Assembly (NCBI RefSeq): GCF_000513935.1
Contig: NZ_AZUY01000003.1
Coordinates: 167,466 to 231,465 of the forward strand
Length of the DNA stretch: 64,000 bases
Source: Mesorhizobium sp. WSM3626
Lineage (GTDB): Bacteria > Pseudomonadota > Alphaproteobacteria > Rhizobiales > Rhizobiaceae
Direction of reading: 5' to 3'
How positions within the stretch are numbered: the first letter of the stretch is position 1; the number at the start of each line of letters is the position of its first letter. Positions 18,264 to 27,685 of the stretch are shown one piece after another. A program made the translations under genes and the position numbers. The notes below the pieces were generated by a model. It searched no databases and had not been told where the DNA came from. It saw only the letters and a list, made by a program, of their open reading frames with translations.

Positions 18264-18343
18264 ATGCGAACGCACGCCGAGAAGCGGGCCTCGGACGTGC
18301 GACTGGAAAAGGATTAAGTCCCGCCAAATGGAGGAGGACTGAC

Positions 18344-18943
18344 ATGAAGACAACAATCGCAATTGCAACGCTCGCCGCTGCTATCCTTGGTAGTGCCGGC
18401 ATGGCCTCGGCGGATTCGATCCCCGGCATGCACGGCCACGACCATACCGGCGTCACGGTTCCCGACATGAAGCAGGCGGTCGACTTCTTCACCGAGGTCG
18501 TCGGCTGCAAGAAGGCGATGTCGTTCGGACCGTTCGCCGACGACAAGGGCACCTTCATGCAGGACCTGCTCGGCGTCGATCCGAAGGCTGTCATCGAGCA
18601 GGTCACCATGGTCCGCTGCGGCTATGGATCAAACATCGAGCTGTTCAAGTACACCGCGCCCGACCAGAAGGACCTGACACCGAAGAACAGCGACATTGGC
18701 GGCTTCCACATCGCCTTCTATGTCGATGATGTCGTCGCCGCGAAAGCCTATCTCGATGGCAAGAGCGTCAAGACAAGGATGGGGCCGCTGCCGGTCAAGG
18801 AAGGGCCCGCCGCTGGCCAGACCATCCTCTATTTCCAGGCACCTTGGGGCCTGCAATTGGAAGCGATCAGTTATCCCTCTGGCATGGCTTATGAGAAGAC
18901 CGCCGAGACCGTGCTGTGGAGCCCGAAGAATCCGGAGAAATGA
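18344..18943 (+). CDS. Secreted VOC (glyoxalase/dioxygenase fold) protein
   Basis: The 199-residue protein has a clear Sec signal (MKTTIAIATLAAAILGSAGMASADS, cut after ASA), then one VOC module: HDHTGVTVPDMKQAVDFFTEVVG and later GFHIAFYVDDVVAAKAYL, ending YFQAPWGLQLEAISYP. The putative metal ligands are the His in HDHTG, the His in GFHIAF and the Glu in QLEAI. A strong ribosome site (GGAGGAGG, 18330-18337) fixes the start. Periplasmic VOC proteins are uncommon. A role in ring cleavage, detoxification or binding of the pathway substrate is conceivable, but none can be assigned. Confidence 0.8.
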   Translation: MKTTIAIATLAAAILGSAGMASADSIPGMHGHDHTGVTVPDMKQAVDFFTEVVGCKKAMSFGPFADDKGTFMQDLLGVDPKAVIEQVTMVRCGYGSNIELFKYTAPDQKDLTPKNSDIGGFHIAFYVDDVVAAKAYLDGKSVKTRMGPLPVKEGPAAGQTILYFQAPWGLQLEAISYPSGMAYEKTAETVLWSPKNPEK

Positions 18944-19015
18944 TCTCTCGCGGCGCGCCTGCAGGACGTTACGGCAAGCGCGCCACCCAGGCCGCATAAT
19001 CATTTCGACATAAAA

Positions 19016-19029
19016 CTTTAAGCTTGAAA
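19016..19029. promoter_or_regulatory. MarR-type operator, site 2
   Basis: CTTTA-AGCT-TGAAA lies 55 bp ahead of the monooxygenase/reductase start at 19085, in a 141-bp gap that otherwise shows only AT-rich promoter-like sequence. It matches YTTYAAGCWTRAAR. Confidence 0.6.
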
Positions 19030-19084
19030 TATCCTACCTCCGGCGCGATACTGAGGCATAGCAAGCGAAGAGGAGATCGCACGG

Positions 19085-21379
19085 ATGAAGGTTGCGGTTC
19101 TCGGCGGCGGACCAGCCGGCCTCTACTTTGCCATTTCGATGAAGCTGAGAGACGCCGCGCACGACGTGACGGTTTTCGAGCGCAATCGCGCCGACGACAC
19201 GTTCGGCTGGGGCGTCGTGCTGTCGGCCGAGACGCTCGATAATCTTGCGAAGAACGATCCTGTCAGCGCCGTCTGGATCAAGAAGCATTTTGCCTATTGG
19301 GACGACATCGCCGTCATCCATGACGGCGTGCGCACGGTCTCGTCAGGCCACGGCTTCTGCGGCATCGGCCGCAAGCGGCTGTTGATCCTGCTGCAGCGCC
19401 GCGCGCGCGAACTCAGCGTCAAGCTGATGTTCGAAACCGACATCGCCGACCCAAAACCCTATATGGAAACGCATGACCTGGTCGTCGCCGCCGACGGGTT
19501 GAACTCCAGGGCGCGCAACAGCTTCATCGATATCTTCAAGCCCGACATCGATACGCGCAAATGCAAGTTCGTCTGGCTCGGCACCAACCAGAAATTCGAC
19601 GACGCCTTCACCTTTATCTTCGAGAAGACCGAGCATGGCTGGGTGTGGGCGCACGCCTATCAGTTCGACAGCGATACCGCGACCTTCATCGTCGAGTGCA
19701 GCGAACAGACCTGGGCCGACTTCGGCTTCGGCGCGATGTCGCAGCAGGAGTCCATCGCGGTGTGCGAGCGCATCTTTGCCAAACATCTTGGCGACCACGC
19801 GCTGATGACCAACGCCAACCACATCAGGGGCTCGGCCTGGATCAATTTCCCGCGCGTGCTTTGCGAGCGCTGGTCCTACAGGAATCTGGCGCTGATGGGC
19901 GACGCCGCGGCCTCGGCGCATTTCTCGATCGGCTCCGGCACCAAACTCGCCTTGGAGAGTGCGGTGGCGCTGGCCGACTATGTCGAGACCGAGCCGGACC
20001 TCGAGGCCGCCTTCCGCAAATATGAGGACGCCCGCCGCACCGAAGTGCTGAAGCTGCAGTCGGCGGCGCGCAATTCTCTGGAATGGTTCGAGGAGGTCGA
20101 GCGCTATCTCGGCCTCGATCCGGTGCAGTTCAACTATTCGCTTTTGACCCGTTCGCAACGCATCAGCCACGAGAATCTGCGGCTGCGCGATGCCGAGTGG
20201 CTGGGCGGCGCGGAAGAGTGGTTCCAGCGGCAGGCCGGTGCCGGCGGCGATAGGCTGCGCCGGGCGCCGATGTTCGCGCCCTTCAAGCTGCGCGACATGG
20301 TGCTCAACAACCGCGTCGTCGTTTCGCCGATGGCGCAGTACAAGGCCGTCGACGGCCGCCCGACCGACTGGCATTTCACCCATTATGCCGAGCGGGCGAA
20401 GGGCGGTGCGGGACTCGTCTATATCGAGATGACCTGCGTCAGCCCGGAAGGGCGCATCACGCCCGGCTGCCCCGGCTTCTACGCGCCCGAACATGAGGTG
20501 GCGTGGAAGCGACTGGTCGATTTCGTCCATACCGAAACCGAAGCGAAGATCTGTGCCCAGATCGGCCATTCCGGCGCCAAGGGTTCGACCCGCGTCGGTT
20601 GGGAAGGCACCGACGTGCCGCTGGCCTCGGGCAACTGGCCTGTCATGGCGGCATCGGCCGTCGCCTGGTCGCCTGAGAACCAGGTGCCGAAGGCGATGGA
20701 CCGCGCCGACATGGATTTGGTGCGCGATCAATTCGTGGCCTCGGCCGAAATGGCCGATCGCTGCTGCTTCGACATGCTCGAGATCCACGCCGCGCACGGC
20801 TATCTCTTGTCGTCGTTCATCACGCCGGTCACCAACCAGCGCACGGACGCCTATGGCGGCTCACTGGAAAACCGCATGCGTTATCCCCTGGAAATCTTCC
20901 ACGCGGTGCGCGCCGCCTGGCCCGCGGAAAAACCGATCTCGATGCGCATTTCGGCCAATGACTGGGTCGGCATCGAAGGCGTGACGCCGGCGGACGCCGT
21001 CGAGATCGCGCGGATGCTGCACGAGGCCGGCGTCGACATTTGCGATGTTTCGGCCGGCCAGACGTCGGTTGCCGCCAAGCCGGTCTATGGTCGCATGTTC
21101 CAGACGCCGTTCTCCGACCGTATCCGCAACGAGGTCGGCATGGCGACGATGGCGGTCGGCAACATCTACGAGCCCGACCATGTCAATTCGATCCTGATGG
21201 CCGGCCGCGCCGATCTGGTGGCGCTGGCACGGCCGCATCTCGCCGATCCCTACTGGATGCTGCATGCGGCGGTGACGCTCGGCGACCGTGGCGTCAAATG
21301 GCCGGATCCCTATCTGCCCGGGCGCGATCAGCTCTACCGGCTGGCCGAGCGTGACGCCGCTGCGGGGCTGAAAGTATGA
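19085..21379 (+). CDS. 2-Aminobenzoyl-CoA monooxygenase/reductase (bifunctional salicylyl-CoA 5-hydroxylase-like)
   Basis: The 764-residue protein fuses two flavoproteins. Residues 1 to about 380 are an FAD aromatic hydroxylase (GGGPAG at 7-12; [22 protein letters not shown]). From about 398 there is an old-yellow-enzyme FMN reductase ([50 protein letters not shown]). The fusion is characteristic of enzymes that hydroxylate and then reduce 2-aminobenzoyl-CoA, or hydroxylate salicylyl-CoA. It dearomatises the ring for beta-oxidation-like cleavage. It heads a tightly overlapping set with SDR, MarR and enoyl-CoA hydratase, and a MarR-type operator lies just upstream. Confidence 0.9.
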   Translation: MKVAVLGGGPAGLYFAISMKLRDAAHDVTVFERNRADDTFGWGVVLSAETLDNLAKNDPVSAVWIKKHFAYWDDIAVIHDGVRTVSSGHGFCGIGRKRLLILLQRRARELSVKLMFETDIADPKPYMETHDLVVAADGLNSRARNSFIDIFKPDIDTRKCKFVWLGTNQKFDDAFTFIFEKTEHGWVWAHAYQFDSDTATFIVECSEQTWADFGFGAMSQQESIAVCERIFAKHLGDHALMTNANHIRGSAWINFPRVLCERWSYRNLALMGDAAASAHFSIGSGTKLALESAVALADYVETEPDLEAAFRKYEDARRTEVLKLQSAARNSLEWFEEVERYLGLDPVQFNYSLLTRSQRISHENLRLRDAEWLGGAEEWFQRQAGAGGDRLRRAPMFAPFKLRDMVLNNRVVVSPMAQYKAVDGRPTDWHFTHYAERAKGGAGLVYIEMTCVSPEGRITPGCPGFYAPEHEVAWKRLVDFVHTETEAKICAQIGHSGAKGSTRVGWEGTDVPLASGNWPVMAASAVAWSPENQVPKAMDRADMDLVRDQFVASAEMADRCCFDMLEIHAAHGYLLSSFITPVTNQRTDAYGGSLENRMRYPLEIFHAVRAAWPAEKPISMRISANDWVGIEGVTPADAVEIARMLHEAGVDICDVSAGQTSVAAKPVYGRMFQTPFSDRIRNEVGMATMAVGNIYEPDHVNSILMAGRADLVALARPHLADPYWMLHAAVTLGDRGVKWPDPYLPGRDQLYRLAERDAAAGLKV

Positions 21380-22149
21380 CGGCCGCGACAACGATTCCCG
21401 GCAAGCACGCGCTGGTCACCGGCGGCGGATCCGGCGTCGGCCGGGCCATCGCGCTCACTTTGGCCGCGGCTGGTATCGACGTGACCATTTGTGGGCGCAG
21501 CGAAGCTGAGCTCACCAAGGTTGCCGGCGAAAACGGCCGCATCCATGGCATCGTCGCAGACGTCACCAGCGAGGCGGCGATGGCGGCGCTTTACGAGATG
21601 GCGGAGGCCGCGCGCGGACCATTCAACATCGTCGTTGCCAATGCCGGCATGGCCGGCAGCACGCCGGCGCACAAGACCACGCTTGCCGACTGGCAGCGAA
21701 CGCTCGACGTCAATCTGACCGGGGCGTTCCTGACGGTGAGACCGGCGCTGGCCGGCATGGCCGCGCGCAAGGCAGGCCGCATCGTCTTCATCGCCTCCAC
21801 CGCCGGATTGAAAGGCTATCCCTATGTTGCGCCTTATGTGGCGGCCAAACATGGCGTCGTCGGCCTGATGCGGGCGCTGGCCGCAGAGACGGCGAAATCC
21901 GGCGTCACCGTCAATGCGGTGTGTCCGGGCTTCGTCGAGACCGACATGTTGGAGGAATCCATCCAGCGCATCGTCGAAAAGACCGGCCGCTCGGCCGGCG
22001 AGGCGCGAGCCAGCCTCGTCTCGACCAACCCGCAAGGCCGCTTCATCCAGCCGCAAGAAATTGCCGAAGCCGTGCTGTGGTTGTGCGGCGACGCGGCGGC
22101 GTCGATCACCGGACAGGCGATTTCGATCTCGGGAGGTGAAACATGGTAG
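21376..22149 (+). CDS. SDR family NAD(P)-dependent oxidoreductase
   Basis: The 257-residue classical short-chain dehydrogenase has the [13 protein letters not shown] cofactor motif (about residues 15-27), NAG in VVANAGMAG, catalytic Ser in IVFIASTAG and the YVAAK catalytic pair, then [12 protein letters not shown]. It probably works as the 3-hydroxyacyl-CoA dehydrogenase step of the pathway (inference from position). Start and stop overlap its neighbours (ATGA with the monooxygenase stop, 7 bp with marR). Confidence 0.9.
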   Translation: MTAATTIPGKHALVTGGGSGVGRAIALTLAAAGIDVTICGRSEAELTKVAGENGRIHGIVADVTSEAAMAALYEMAEAARGPFNIVVANAGMAGSTPAHKTTLADWQRTLDVNLTGAFLTVRPALAGMAARKAGRIVFIASTAGLKGYPYVAPYVAAKHGVVGLMRALAAETAKSGVTVNAVCPGFVETDMLEESIQRIVEKTGRSAGEARASLVSTNPQGRFIQPQEIAEAVLWLCGDAAASITGQAISISGGETW

Positions 22150-22613
22150 CCGGCCCCCTGCCCGTGCCATCGGGACCCGGCAAGGACCGGTTGCGTCTTT
22201 GGATAAGGCTGCTGCGGGCTTCACGCACGATCGAGGCCGAATTGCGCGAGCGCCTGAAGAAGGAATTCGACACGACGCTGCCGCGTTTCGACGTCATGGC
22301 AGCGCTTTACCGGGCGCCGGAAGGCATGCTGATGAGCGACCTGTCGCGCTTCCTGCTGGTGTCCAACGGCAATGTCACCGGCATTGTCGACCGGCTGGTG
22401 TCGGAAGGACTTGTCGCCCGGGCCCGCCGCAATGGCGACCGCCGTACCTCGATGGTGCGGTTGACCGAGGAAGGCACGAAGTCCTTTGCCACCATCGCCG
22501 CGGCGCATGAGGGCTGGATCGGCGAATTGCTGGGCAAGGTCAGCGAGGAGGATGCGCACCGACTGACCGGCATGCTGACCTCGTTCCGCAGCAACTGGGA
22601 GGGACGCGAATGA
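22143..22613 (+). CDS. MarR family transcriptional regulator (second in the island)
   Basis: The 156-residue winged-helix protein has [20 protein letters not shown], the recognition-helix region [20 protein letters not shown] and the wing [18 protein letters not shown]. It lies inside the catabolic transcript between SDR and enoyl-CoA hydratase, overlapping both genes, so its level would track pathway expression. Regulators embedded this way are often repressors that sense a CoA-thioester intermediate. It is the other candidate for the YTTYAAGCWTRAAR sites. Confidence 0.88.
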   Translation: MVAGPLPVPSGPGKDRLRLWIRLLRASRTIEAELRERLKKEFDTTLPRFDVMAALYRAPEGMLMSDLSRFLLVSNGNVTGIVDRLVSEGLVARARRNGDRRTSMVRLTEEGTKSFATIAAAHEGWIGELLGKVSEEDAHRLTGMLTSFRSNWEGRE

Positions 22614-23422
22614 CTGCAATGGCCGGCCTCAAGCCGAAGCATTTCCTGTGGGAAGTCGAGGGCCGGATCGCCAGGGTCCGGCTCGACCGGCCGGAGCGCA
22701 AGAACCCGCTGACCTTCGATAGCTATGCCGAGCTGCGCGACACGTTCCGCGATCTCGTCTATGCCGAGGACGTCGACGCCGTGGTGTTCCTCTCCAATGG
22801 CGGCAATTTCTGCTCCGGCGGCGATGTCCACGACATCATCGGTCCGCTGGTCAAGATGGACATGAAGCAGCTCTTGGCCTTCACCCGCATGACCGGCGAT
22901 TTCGTCAAGGCAATGCTCAACTGCGGCAAGCCGATCATCGCGGCGGTGGACGGCGTGGCGGTTGGCGCCGGCGCCATCATCGCCATGAGCGCCGACATCC
23001 GCATCGCCACGCCGGAAGCCAAGACCGCCTTCCTGTTCACCCGCGTCGGCCTTGCCGGCTGCGACATGGGCGCCTGCGCGATCCTGCCGCGCATCATCGG
23101 CCAGGGCCGCGCCGCCGAACTGCTTTACACGGGCCGAACCATGACGGCTACGGAAGGCGAGCGCTGGGGATTCTACAACAGGCTGGTCGATGCGGCGGCT
23201 CTGGAGACCGACGCGCTGGAGATGGCGGCCCGCATCGTCTCCGGCCCGACCTTCGCCCACGGCATCACCAAGACGCAGCTCAACCAGGAATGGTCGATGG
23301 GCCTCGACCAGGCGATCGAGGCCGAGGCGCAGGCGCAGGCTATCTGCATGCAGACGCGCGATTTCGAGCGGGCGTATCTGGCTTTCGTGGCCAAGGAAAA
23401 GCCGGTGTTCGAGGGGAATTGA
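22610..23422 (+). CDS. Enoyl-CoA hydratase/isomerase family protein
   Basis: The 270-residue crotonase-fold protein has oxyanion-hole segments [17 protein letters not shown] (near residue 60) and [22 protein letters not shown] (near 110), and a [18 protein letters not shown] stretch where catalytic residues of hydratases usually lie. The typical second Glu (GLxPE) position reads GCDMGA, so hydratase chemistry is not certain. A ring-opening hydrolase or isomerase is also possible. It overlaps the marR stop by 4 bp (ATGA). Confidence 0.85.
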   Translation: MTAMAGLKPKHFLWEVEGRIARVRLDRPERKNPLTFDSYAELRDTFRDLVYAEDVDAVVFLSNGGNFCSGGDVHDIIGPLVKMDMKQLLAFTRMTGDFVKAMLNCGKPIIAAVDGVAVGAGAIIAMSADIRIATPEAKTAFLFTRVGLAGCDMGACAILPRIIGQGRAAELLYTGRTMTATEGERWGFYNRLVDAAALETDALEMAARIVSGPTFAHGITKTQLNQEWSMGLDQAIEAEAQAQAICMQTRDFERAYLAFVAKEKPVFEGN

Positions 23423-23443
23423 GGATGATCGGTTTGCGCCCAG

Positions 23444-23603
23444 GCACCCCCCTCTGGCCTGCCGGCCATCTCCCCCGCAAGGGGGGAGATCAGCTGATTG
23501 CGTCGCTTTCGCCAATCGCCAGCGTTGCAAGATGGGCGGGAAGATTGAAGCTGCCAATCTCCCCCCTTGCGGGGGAGATGCCCGGCAGGGCAGAGGGGGG
23601 TGC
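23444..23603. repeat. 160-bp RIME-like palindromic element (copy 2)
   Basis: The 47-bp inverted arms are at 23444-23490 and 23557-23603, with the same arm length and 66-bp spacer as the copy at 10181-10340 and closely similar sequence. It fills the gap between the enoyl-CoA hydratase and acyl-CoA dehydrogenase genes. Confidence 0.85.
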
Positions 23604-23635
23604 AACGGATCGCGACCAAGATCAAGGGCGCATCC

Positions 23636-24784
23636 ATGCCTGACCGTTCCTTCCTCAACTGGCCGTTCTTCGAGGACCGGCATCGCGAGCTCGCCGAGCA
23701 CCTGGACACTTGGTGCGCCAAAAACCTTCCCGTCGACCATCATGACGTCGACGCCGCCTGCCGCGAGCTGGTGGACAAGCTCGGCAAGGATGGCTGGCTG
23801 AAGCCGACGGCGCTCGATACCGACAATCCTGGACCGCTCGACGTACGCACCTTGTGCATCACGCGCGAGACGCTGGCTCGCCACGATGGGTTGGCCGACT
23901 TCGCCTTTGCCATGCAGGGGCTGGGCACCGGTGCACTCAGCCTGTTCGGGGCGCCTGACCAGCAGCAATGGCTTTCGAAGACCCGCGCCGGCAAGGCGAT
24001 CTCAGCGTTTGCCCTGTCAGAACCGCGCTCTGGCTCGGATGTCGCCAATACCGAAATGACGGCGACCCGCGATGGCGACGGCTACGTTCTCACGGGCGAA
24101 AAAACCTGGATCTCCAATGGCGGCATCGCCGACCTTTATGTCGTCTTTGCCCGCACCGGAGAAGCACCGGGTGCCAAGGGGCTTTCCGCCTTCCTGGTGC
24201 CGGGCGACGCCAAGGGGCTCGGTATTGCCGAACGGCTGGAAGTGATCGCGCCGCATCCGCTGGCGCGGCTTTCGTTCGACCAGGTCCGGCTGCCTGCCTC
24301 GGCGCTGATCGGCAAGCCGGGCGACGGCTTCCGCATCGCCATGTCGGTGCTCGACGTATTCCGCTCGACGGTCGGCGCGGCGGCGCTCGGCTTTGCCCGC
24401 CGCGCGCTCGATGAAAGCATCAAGCGCGTGGCCGAGCGCAAACTGTTCGGCGCACCGATGGCCGAGTTGCAGATGGTGCAGGGCCATATCGCCGACATGG
24501 CGCTCGACGTCGATGCGGCGGCCCTTCTGGTCTATCGCGCCGCCTGGACCAAGGACATGGGCGCGGCGCGAGTGACGCGCGAGGCGGCGATGGCCAAGCT
24601 GTTCGCCACCGACAAGGCGCAGGAGGTGATCGACAAAGCGGTGCAACTGCATGGCGGCGACGGTGTCCGCAAAGGCCACATCGTCGAGAGCCTGTACCGC
24701 GAAATCCGCGCGCTGCGCATCTATGAGGGCGCATCGGACGTGCAGAAGGTGGTGATCGCGCGGCAAGTGATGGGCGCGGCCTGA
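23636..24784 (+). CDS. Acyl-CoA dehydrogenase family protein
   Basis: The 382-residue flavoprotein has [23 protein letters not shown] and [21 protein letters not shown] in the FAD/substrate-binding middle domain, [41 protein letters not shown] near the C-terminus, and Glu in YEGAS at the catalytic-base position. It likely oxidises a cyclic or dicarboxylic acyl-CoA intermediate. The start at 23636 is chosen because the upstream extension to 23567 lies in the palindromic repeat. The ribosome site is poor, so the repeat may affect its translation. Confidence 0.9.
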   Translation: MPDRSFLNWPFFEDRHRELAEHLDTWCAKNLPVDHHDVDAACRELVDKLGKDGWLKPTALDTDNPGPLDVRTLCITRETLARHDGLADFAFAMQGLGTGALSLFGAPDQQQWLSKTRAGKAISAFALSEPRSGSDVANTEMTATRDGDGYVLTGEKTWISNGGIADLYVVFARTGEAPGAKGLSAFLVPGDAKGLGIAERLEVIAPHPLARLSFDQVRLPASALIGKPGDGFRIAMSVLDVFRSTVGAAALGFARRALDESIKRVAERKLFGAPMAELQMVQGHIADMALDVDAAALLVYRAAWTKDMGAARVTREAAMAKLFATDKAQEVIDKAVQLHGGDGVRKGHIVESLYREIRALRIYEGASDVQKVVIARQVMGAA

Positions 24785-24857
24785 ACAGGTCGCATTGATA
24801 GGATTGCTTTGAGACACGGATATTGCGGACCCGATATTGGAAAGGCGGAGAGACGAC

Positions 24858-25253
24858 ATGCACGAGATCCTGCAGCCGGAAGGCTGGGCAAAACCGGTCG
24901 GCTACGCCAACGGCGTGGCGGCGCGCGGCAGGCTCGTTTTCGTCGGCGGACAGGTCGGCTGGAACGGGCAATGTCAGTTCGAGACCGACGATTTCGCCGG
25001 CCAGGTGCGGCAGACGCTCCAGAACATCGTCGCGGTGCTGGCCGAGGCCGGCGCGGAGCCACGGCACATCACCTCGATGACCTGGTATTTCACCGACAAG
25101 GCCGAATATCTCGGTAACCTCAAGGGGATCGGCGAGGCTTATCGCGAGGTGATCGGCCGGCATTTTCCGGCGATGGCCGCCATGCAGGTGGTGGCGCTGG
25201 TGGAGGACCGCGCCAAGGTGGAGATCCAGGCGACCGCCGTCGTTCCGGAATAA
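24858..25253 (+). CDS. RidA family (YjgF/YER057c/UK114) protein
   Basis: The 131-residue protein has the RidA core: GRLVFVGGQVGWNG near residue 24, QTLQNIVAVLAEAGAEPRHITSMTWYFTDK and MAAMQVVALVEDRAKVEIQATAVV. The arginine usual for imine hydrolysis is shifted or replaced in this copy (LVEDRAKVEIQA), so it may belong to a non-archetypal Rid subgroup. RidA-type genes accompany aminobenzoyl-CoA clusters, where removal of an enamine/imine nitrogen is needed after ring reduction. The ATG at 24858 follows GGCGGAGAG. The frame could start at TTG 24837. Confidence 0.87.
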   Translation: MHEILQPEGWAKPVGYANGVAARGRLVFVGGQVGWNGQCQFETDDFAGQVRQTLQNIVAVLAEAGAEPRHITSMTWYFTDKAEYLGNLKGIGEAYREVIGRHFPAMAAMQVVALVEDRAKVEIQATAVVPE

Positions 25254-25276
25254 AGAATTCGTCTCTCCGGAATATT

Positions 25277-26368
25277 TTATTCGCGAAGCCCAGCCTGCCT
25301 CAGCAACGGCAGCACGTGGTCGCAAAAATAGGGCAATTCCCTGGTGTAGTTGACGAAGGATAGCGCAATGCCCTGGTAGCCGTGCGCGGCAATGGCGGCC
25401 ATCTCGGCGGCAATCGTCTCCGGCGTTCCAACCAGCGGATAGGTGCCGGCGCCGCCGGCGAAACGCTGGCGATAGCGCTCATAGGCATGCGGGTCGTGCG
25501 ATTGCGAGAATTCCTTCTTGCCGGCCATATGCGCATCGACCGCCTCGTGGTCGGCCAGATCGACGGCATAGCGTGTGTAGTAGGCCTGCGCCTCTTCCAT
25601 GGTCGGGCGGCAGACGACATGGGCCACGGTGTAGACGCCGACCTCCCGGCCAACCTTGTCGGCCCGTTCGCCGATGTCGGCGACATGCTTGCCGGCATCG
25701 CCCATCTCGGAAAAGGTCGTGAACAGATAATCGCATCTGGCGGCGGCGAAATCGCGGCCCGGGCCGCCGAAAGCGGCGTTCATGGTCACCGGGCGCGGAA
25801 CCTGCAGGCTGGCCGGCCGGCTGACCGCCTCCTTGAGGTGATAATAGGTCCCTTCATAGTCGAGCGGCTCCGCCGATGCGTAGAGCTTCTCCAGAATCTC
25901 GATCCATTCGACCGCCTGGTCGTAACCCTTCTCGACCAGCGGCGTGCCGAACATGCCGAATTCCTTCGGGTTCCAGCCGCAGACGATGTTGAGGCCGGCA
26001 CGGCCCTGGCTGATGTGGTCGACCGTCGCCAGCGCCTTGGCGGCATAGAGCGGGTGCACCAGCGGCACATGCACGGTCATGAACAGGCCGATGCGGTCGG
26101 TGGCCATGCTGAGCGCCGCCGCCCAGGTGAAGGTCTCGAACGACCGCTCGCGCACCTTGTTGCGGCCGCCAAAGCCGCGCCAGCGGGCGATCGGCAGCAG
26201 GAACTCCAGCCCGGCGCGGTCGGCGATCTGGGCTGCCGTCAGATTGTCCTGCCAGCTTGCCGTCCAGCGCTCCGGCACATCCGATATGGCAAGGCCGCCA
26301 TCGGCATTGGTCGAGAAGACGCCAAGCTTCAGTTTGTTGGAGCCGTGCAACGGATGTGCCTTGTTCAT
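25277..26368 (-). CDS. LLM class flavin-dependent oxidoreductase (luciferase-like monooxygenase)
   Basis: The 363-residue TIM-barrel flavoprotein starts KLKLGVFSTNADGGLAIS, with GLEFLLPIARWRGFGG, the RIGLFMTVHVPLVHPLYAAKALATVDHISQGR block and NIVCGWNPKEFGMFG. These match the RutA/alkanesulfonate-monooxygenase-like group, which uses reduced FMN and oxygen to cleave C-N or C-S bonds. The start at 26368 has GGGAGG ahead of it. The longer frame to 26491 crosses the divergent promoter. It diverges from the aldolase gene with an operator between. A role in nitrogen-containing ring chemistry fits but is unproven. Confidence 0.88.
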   Translation of the reverse strand: MNKAHPLHGSNKLKLGVFSTNADGGLAISDVPERWTASWQDNLTAAQIADRAGLEFLLPIARWRGFGGRNKVRERSFETFTWAAALSMATDRIGLFMTVHVPLVHPLYAAKALATVDHISQGRAGLNIVCGWNPKEFGMFGTPLVEKGYDQAVEWIEILEKLYASAEPLDYEGTYYHLKEAVSRPASLQVPRPVTMNAAFGGPGRDFAAARCDYLFTTFSEMGDAGKHVADIGERADKVGREVGVYTVAHVVCRPTMEEAQAYYTRYAVDLADHEAVDAHMAGKKEFSQSHDPHAYERYRQRFAGGAGTYPLVGTPETIAAEMAAIAAHGYQGIALSFVNYTRELPYFCDHVLPLLRQAGLRE

Positions 26369-26414
26369 GTCGCGACCTCCCGGCGAAGATCGCACGCTAC
26401 GGCTCCGCGAAAAT

Positions 26415-26430
26415 ATTTCAAGCATGAAAT
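26415..26430. promoter_or_regulatory. MarR-type operator, site 3 (best copy, divergent promoter)
   Basis: ATTTCA-AGCA-TGAAAT has perfect 6-bp arms. It lies in the 121-bp gap between the LLM oxidoreductase (start 26368) and the aldolase (start 26490). Its core 26416-26429 fits YTTYAAGCWTRAAR. Confidence 0.7.
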
Positions 26431-26489
26431 AGCTTCGCCGGGCACTGGTTTGCCGATATGAATTTGGCGGGATGAAAAAGAGGATCGGC

Positions 26490-27266
26490 ATGAGCGAGTT
26501 CCGTCAGAAGTGCATCGGCAAGAGCAGCCTTGTCGGTTCCTTCGCCGCCATTCCTCACCCCGTCGCAGTCGAGGTGATGGCGTTGTCCGGCCTCGACTTC
26601 CTCTGCATTGACTGGGAGCATGCCCAGATCTCGCGCGAGATGATCGAGAGCATGGTACGCGCCGCCGATGTGCATCGCGTGCCGGCGATGGTGCGCGTTC
26701 CCGGCCATGCGCCCGAAGCCATCCAGGCGGCATTGGACAGCGGCGCGCAAGGTGTGCTGGTGCCACGCGTCTCGACACCGGCACAGGCGGCAATGGCGGT
26801 GAAAGCATCGCGCTATCCGCCACGAGGCGAGCGCGGTGTCGGACCCGGCCGCGCGGCCGGCTATGGCTATCGCATTCCCGAATACCTGGCTGGCGCCAAT
26901 GAGCGGACCGCCGTCGCGATCCAGGTCGAAACCGTCGAAGGGTTGGCCAACATCGACGCGATCGCCGCGGTGGAGGGCGTCGACGTGGTCTTCGTCGGAC
27001 CCGGCGATCTCTCCGTGTCGATCGATGCGATCGGACCGAAGGGCGCCGAGAAGCTCGCGGATGCGATCCGCAGGATCATCGGCGTGACGATCGCGCACGA
27101 CAAGACCTCCGGCATATTTTGCGCCAGCCCGCAGACCGTCGGCCAATGGGCAGCCGTCGGCGCCAGCTTTTTCGTGCTGGCCAGCGACACGATGTTTCTC
27201 GGTGCGGGCGCCGCGGCCAATTATGCCGCCGCCCGGGCCGAACTGGCGCGGGAAGACCCGCGCTAG
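26490..27266 (+). CDS. HpcH/HpaI aldolase/citrate lyase family protein
   Basis: The 258-residue TIM-barrel class II aldolase has DFLCIDWEHAQIS (near residue 39), MVRVPGHAPEAIQAALDSGAQGVLVPRVST, QVETVEGLANIDAI and VFVGPGDLSVSI, which hold the usual metal ligands Glu and Asp. Such enzymes cleave hydroxy-oxo-acids to pyruvate and an aldehyde, a natural last step in aromatic breakdown. The ATG at 26490 has AGAGG upstream. The in-frame ATG at 26472 has a ribosome site that is too close. Confidence 0.87.
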   Translation: MSEFRQKCIGKSSLVGSFAAIPHPVAVEVMALSGLDFLCIDWEHAQISREMIESMVRAADVHRVPAMVRVPGHAPEAIQAALDSGAQGVLVPRVSTPAQAAMAVKASRYPPRGERGVGPGRAAGYGYRIPEYLAGANERTAVAIQVETVEGLANIDAIAAVEGVDVVFVGPGDLSVSIDAIGPKGAEKLADAIRRIIGVTIAHDKTSGIFCASPQTVGQWAAVGASFFVLASDTMFLGAGAAANYAAARAELAREDPR

Positions 27267-27685
27267 CGCCCCAGTCGAGTATGCCGAGCACTTTTTTTAA
27301 GCTTAAAACTTTTGTCTTGAAAAGCGCGGCACTTTGGATAAGCATTCAGGATCAACGGCCGCCGTCGGGCTGGAAGGTTTCCGGGCATTTCATCATTCTG
27401 CTCCGGGTAGGAGGGGTTTCAGTCCTTGTCGTTTGTACTGCCCCAGTCATCGTCCAGCGCACGCTACGCTTGCGATGCGTGCGCCCAGGAACCCGCACAC
27501 CGAAACCATCGCCAACCTTGCCGCGCGCGTGAACACGCATGCGATCGCGACCAGATCGCGTCCGCGCTCGAGCGCATGGTCGCCACCATGAATTGACGGC
27601 CCGCTGGGAGGCGGGACGGCAACAAACCGTGCGGGGCAGCCCGCCCGATCAACAACCAGAGGGAACAACCCCAGAGGGACCACCA
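27267..27685. other. 419-bp intergenic region with an operator and a possible gene remnant
   Basis: Apart from the operator at 27295, the stretch 27490-27548 reads, in frame 1, an alpha-helical sequence (NPHTETIANLAARVNTHAIA). This seems to continue in frame 3 from 27549 (DQIASALERMVATMN) to TGA 27594-27596. It looks like the C-terminal tail of a lost gene joined by a one-base shift, but I recognise no family. The rest up to the ribosome site of the binding-protein gene shows nothing else. Confidence 0.3.
27295..27308. promoter_or_regulatory. MarR-type operator, site 4
   Basis: TTTTA-AGCT-TAAAA is a perfect 14-bp palindrome, 29 bp after the aldolase stop. A second looser copy (CTTTTG...TTGAAAAG, 27309-27324) abuts it. 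It may control the binding protein and permease downstream (27686, 28648). Confidence 0.55.

Noticed and set aside
19085..21379. Idea that the monooxygenase and reductase parts are two genes fused by error
   Set aside because: A single uninterrupted frame and a normal linker match the known natural fusion of this enzyme family.
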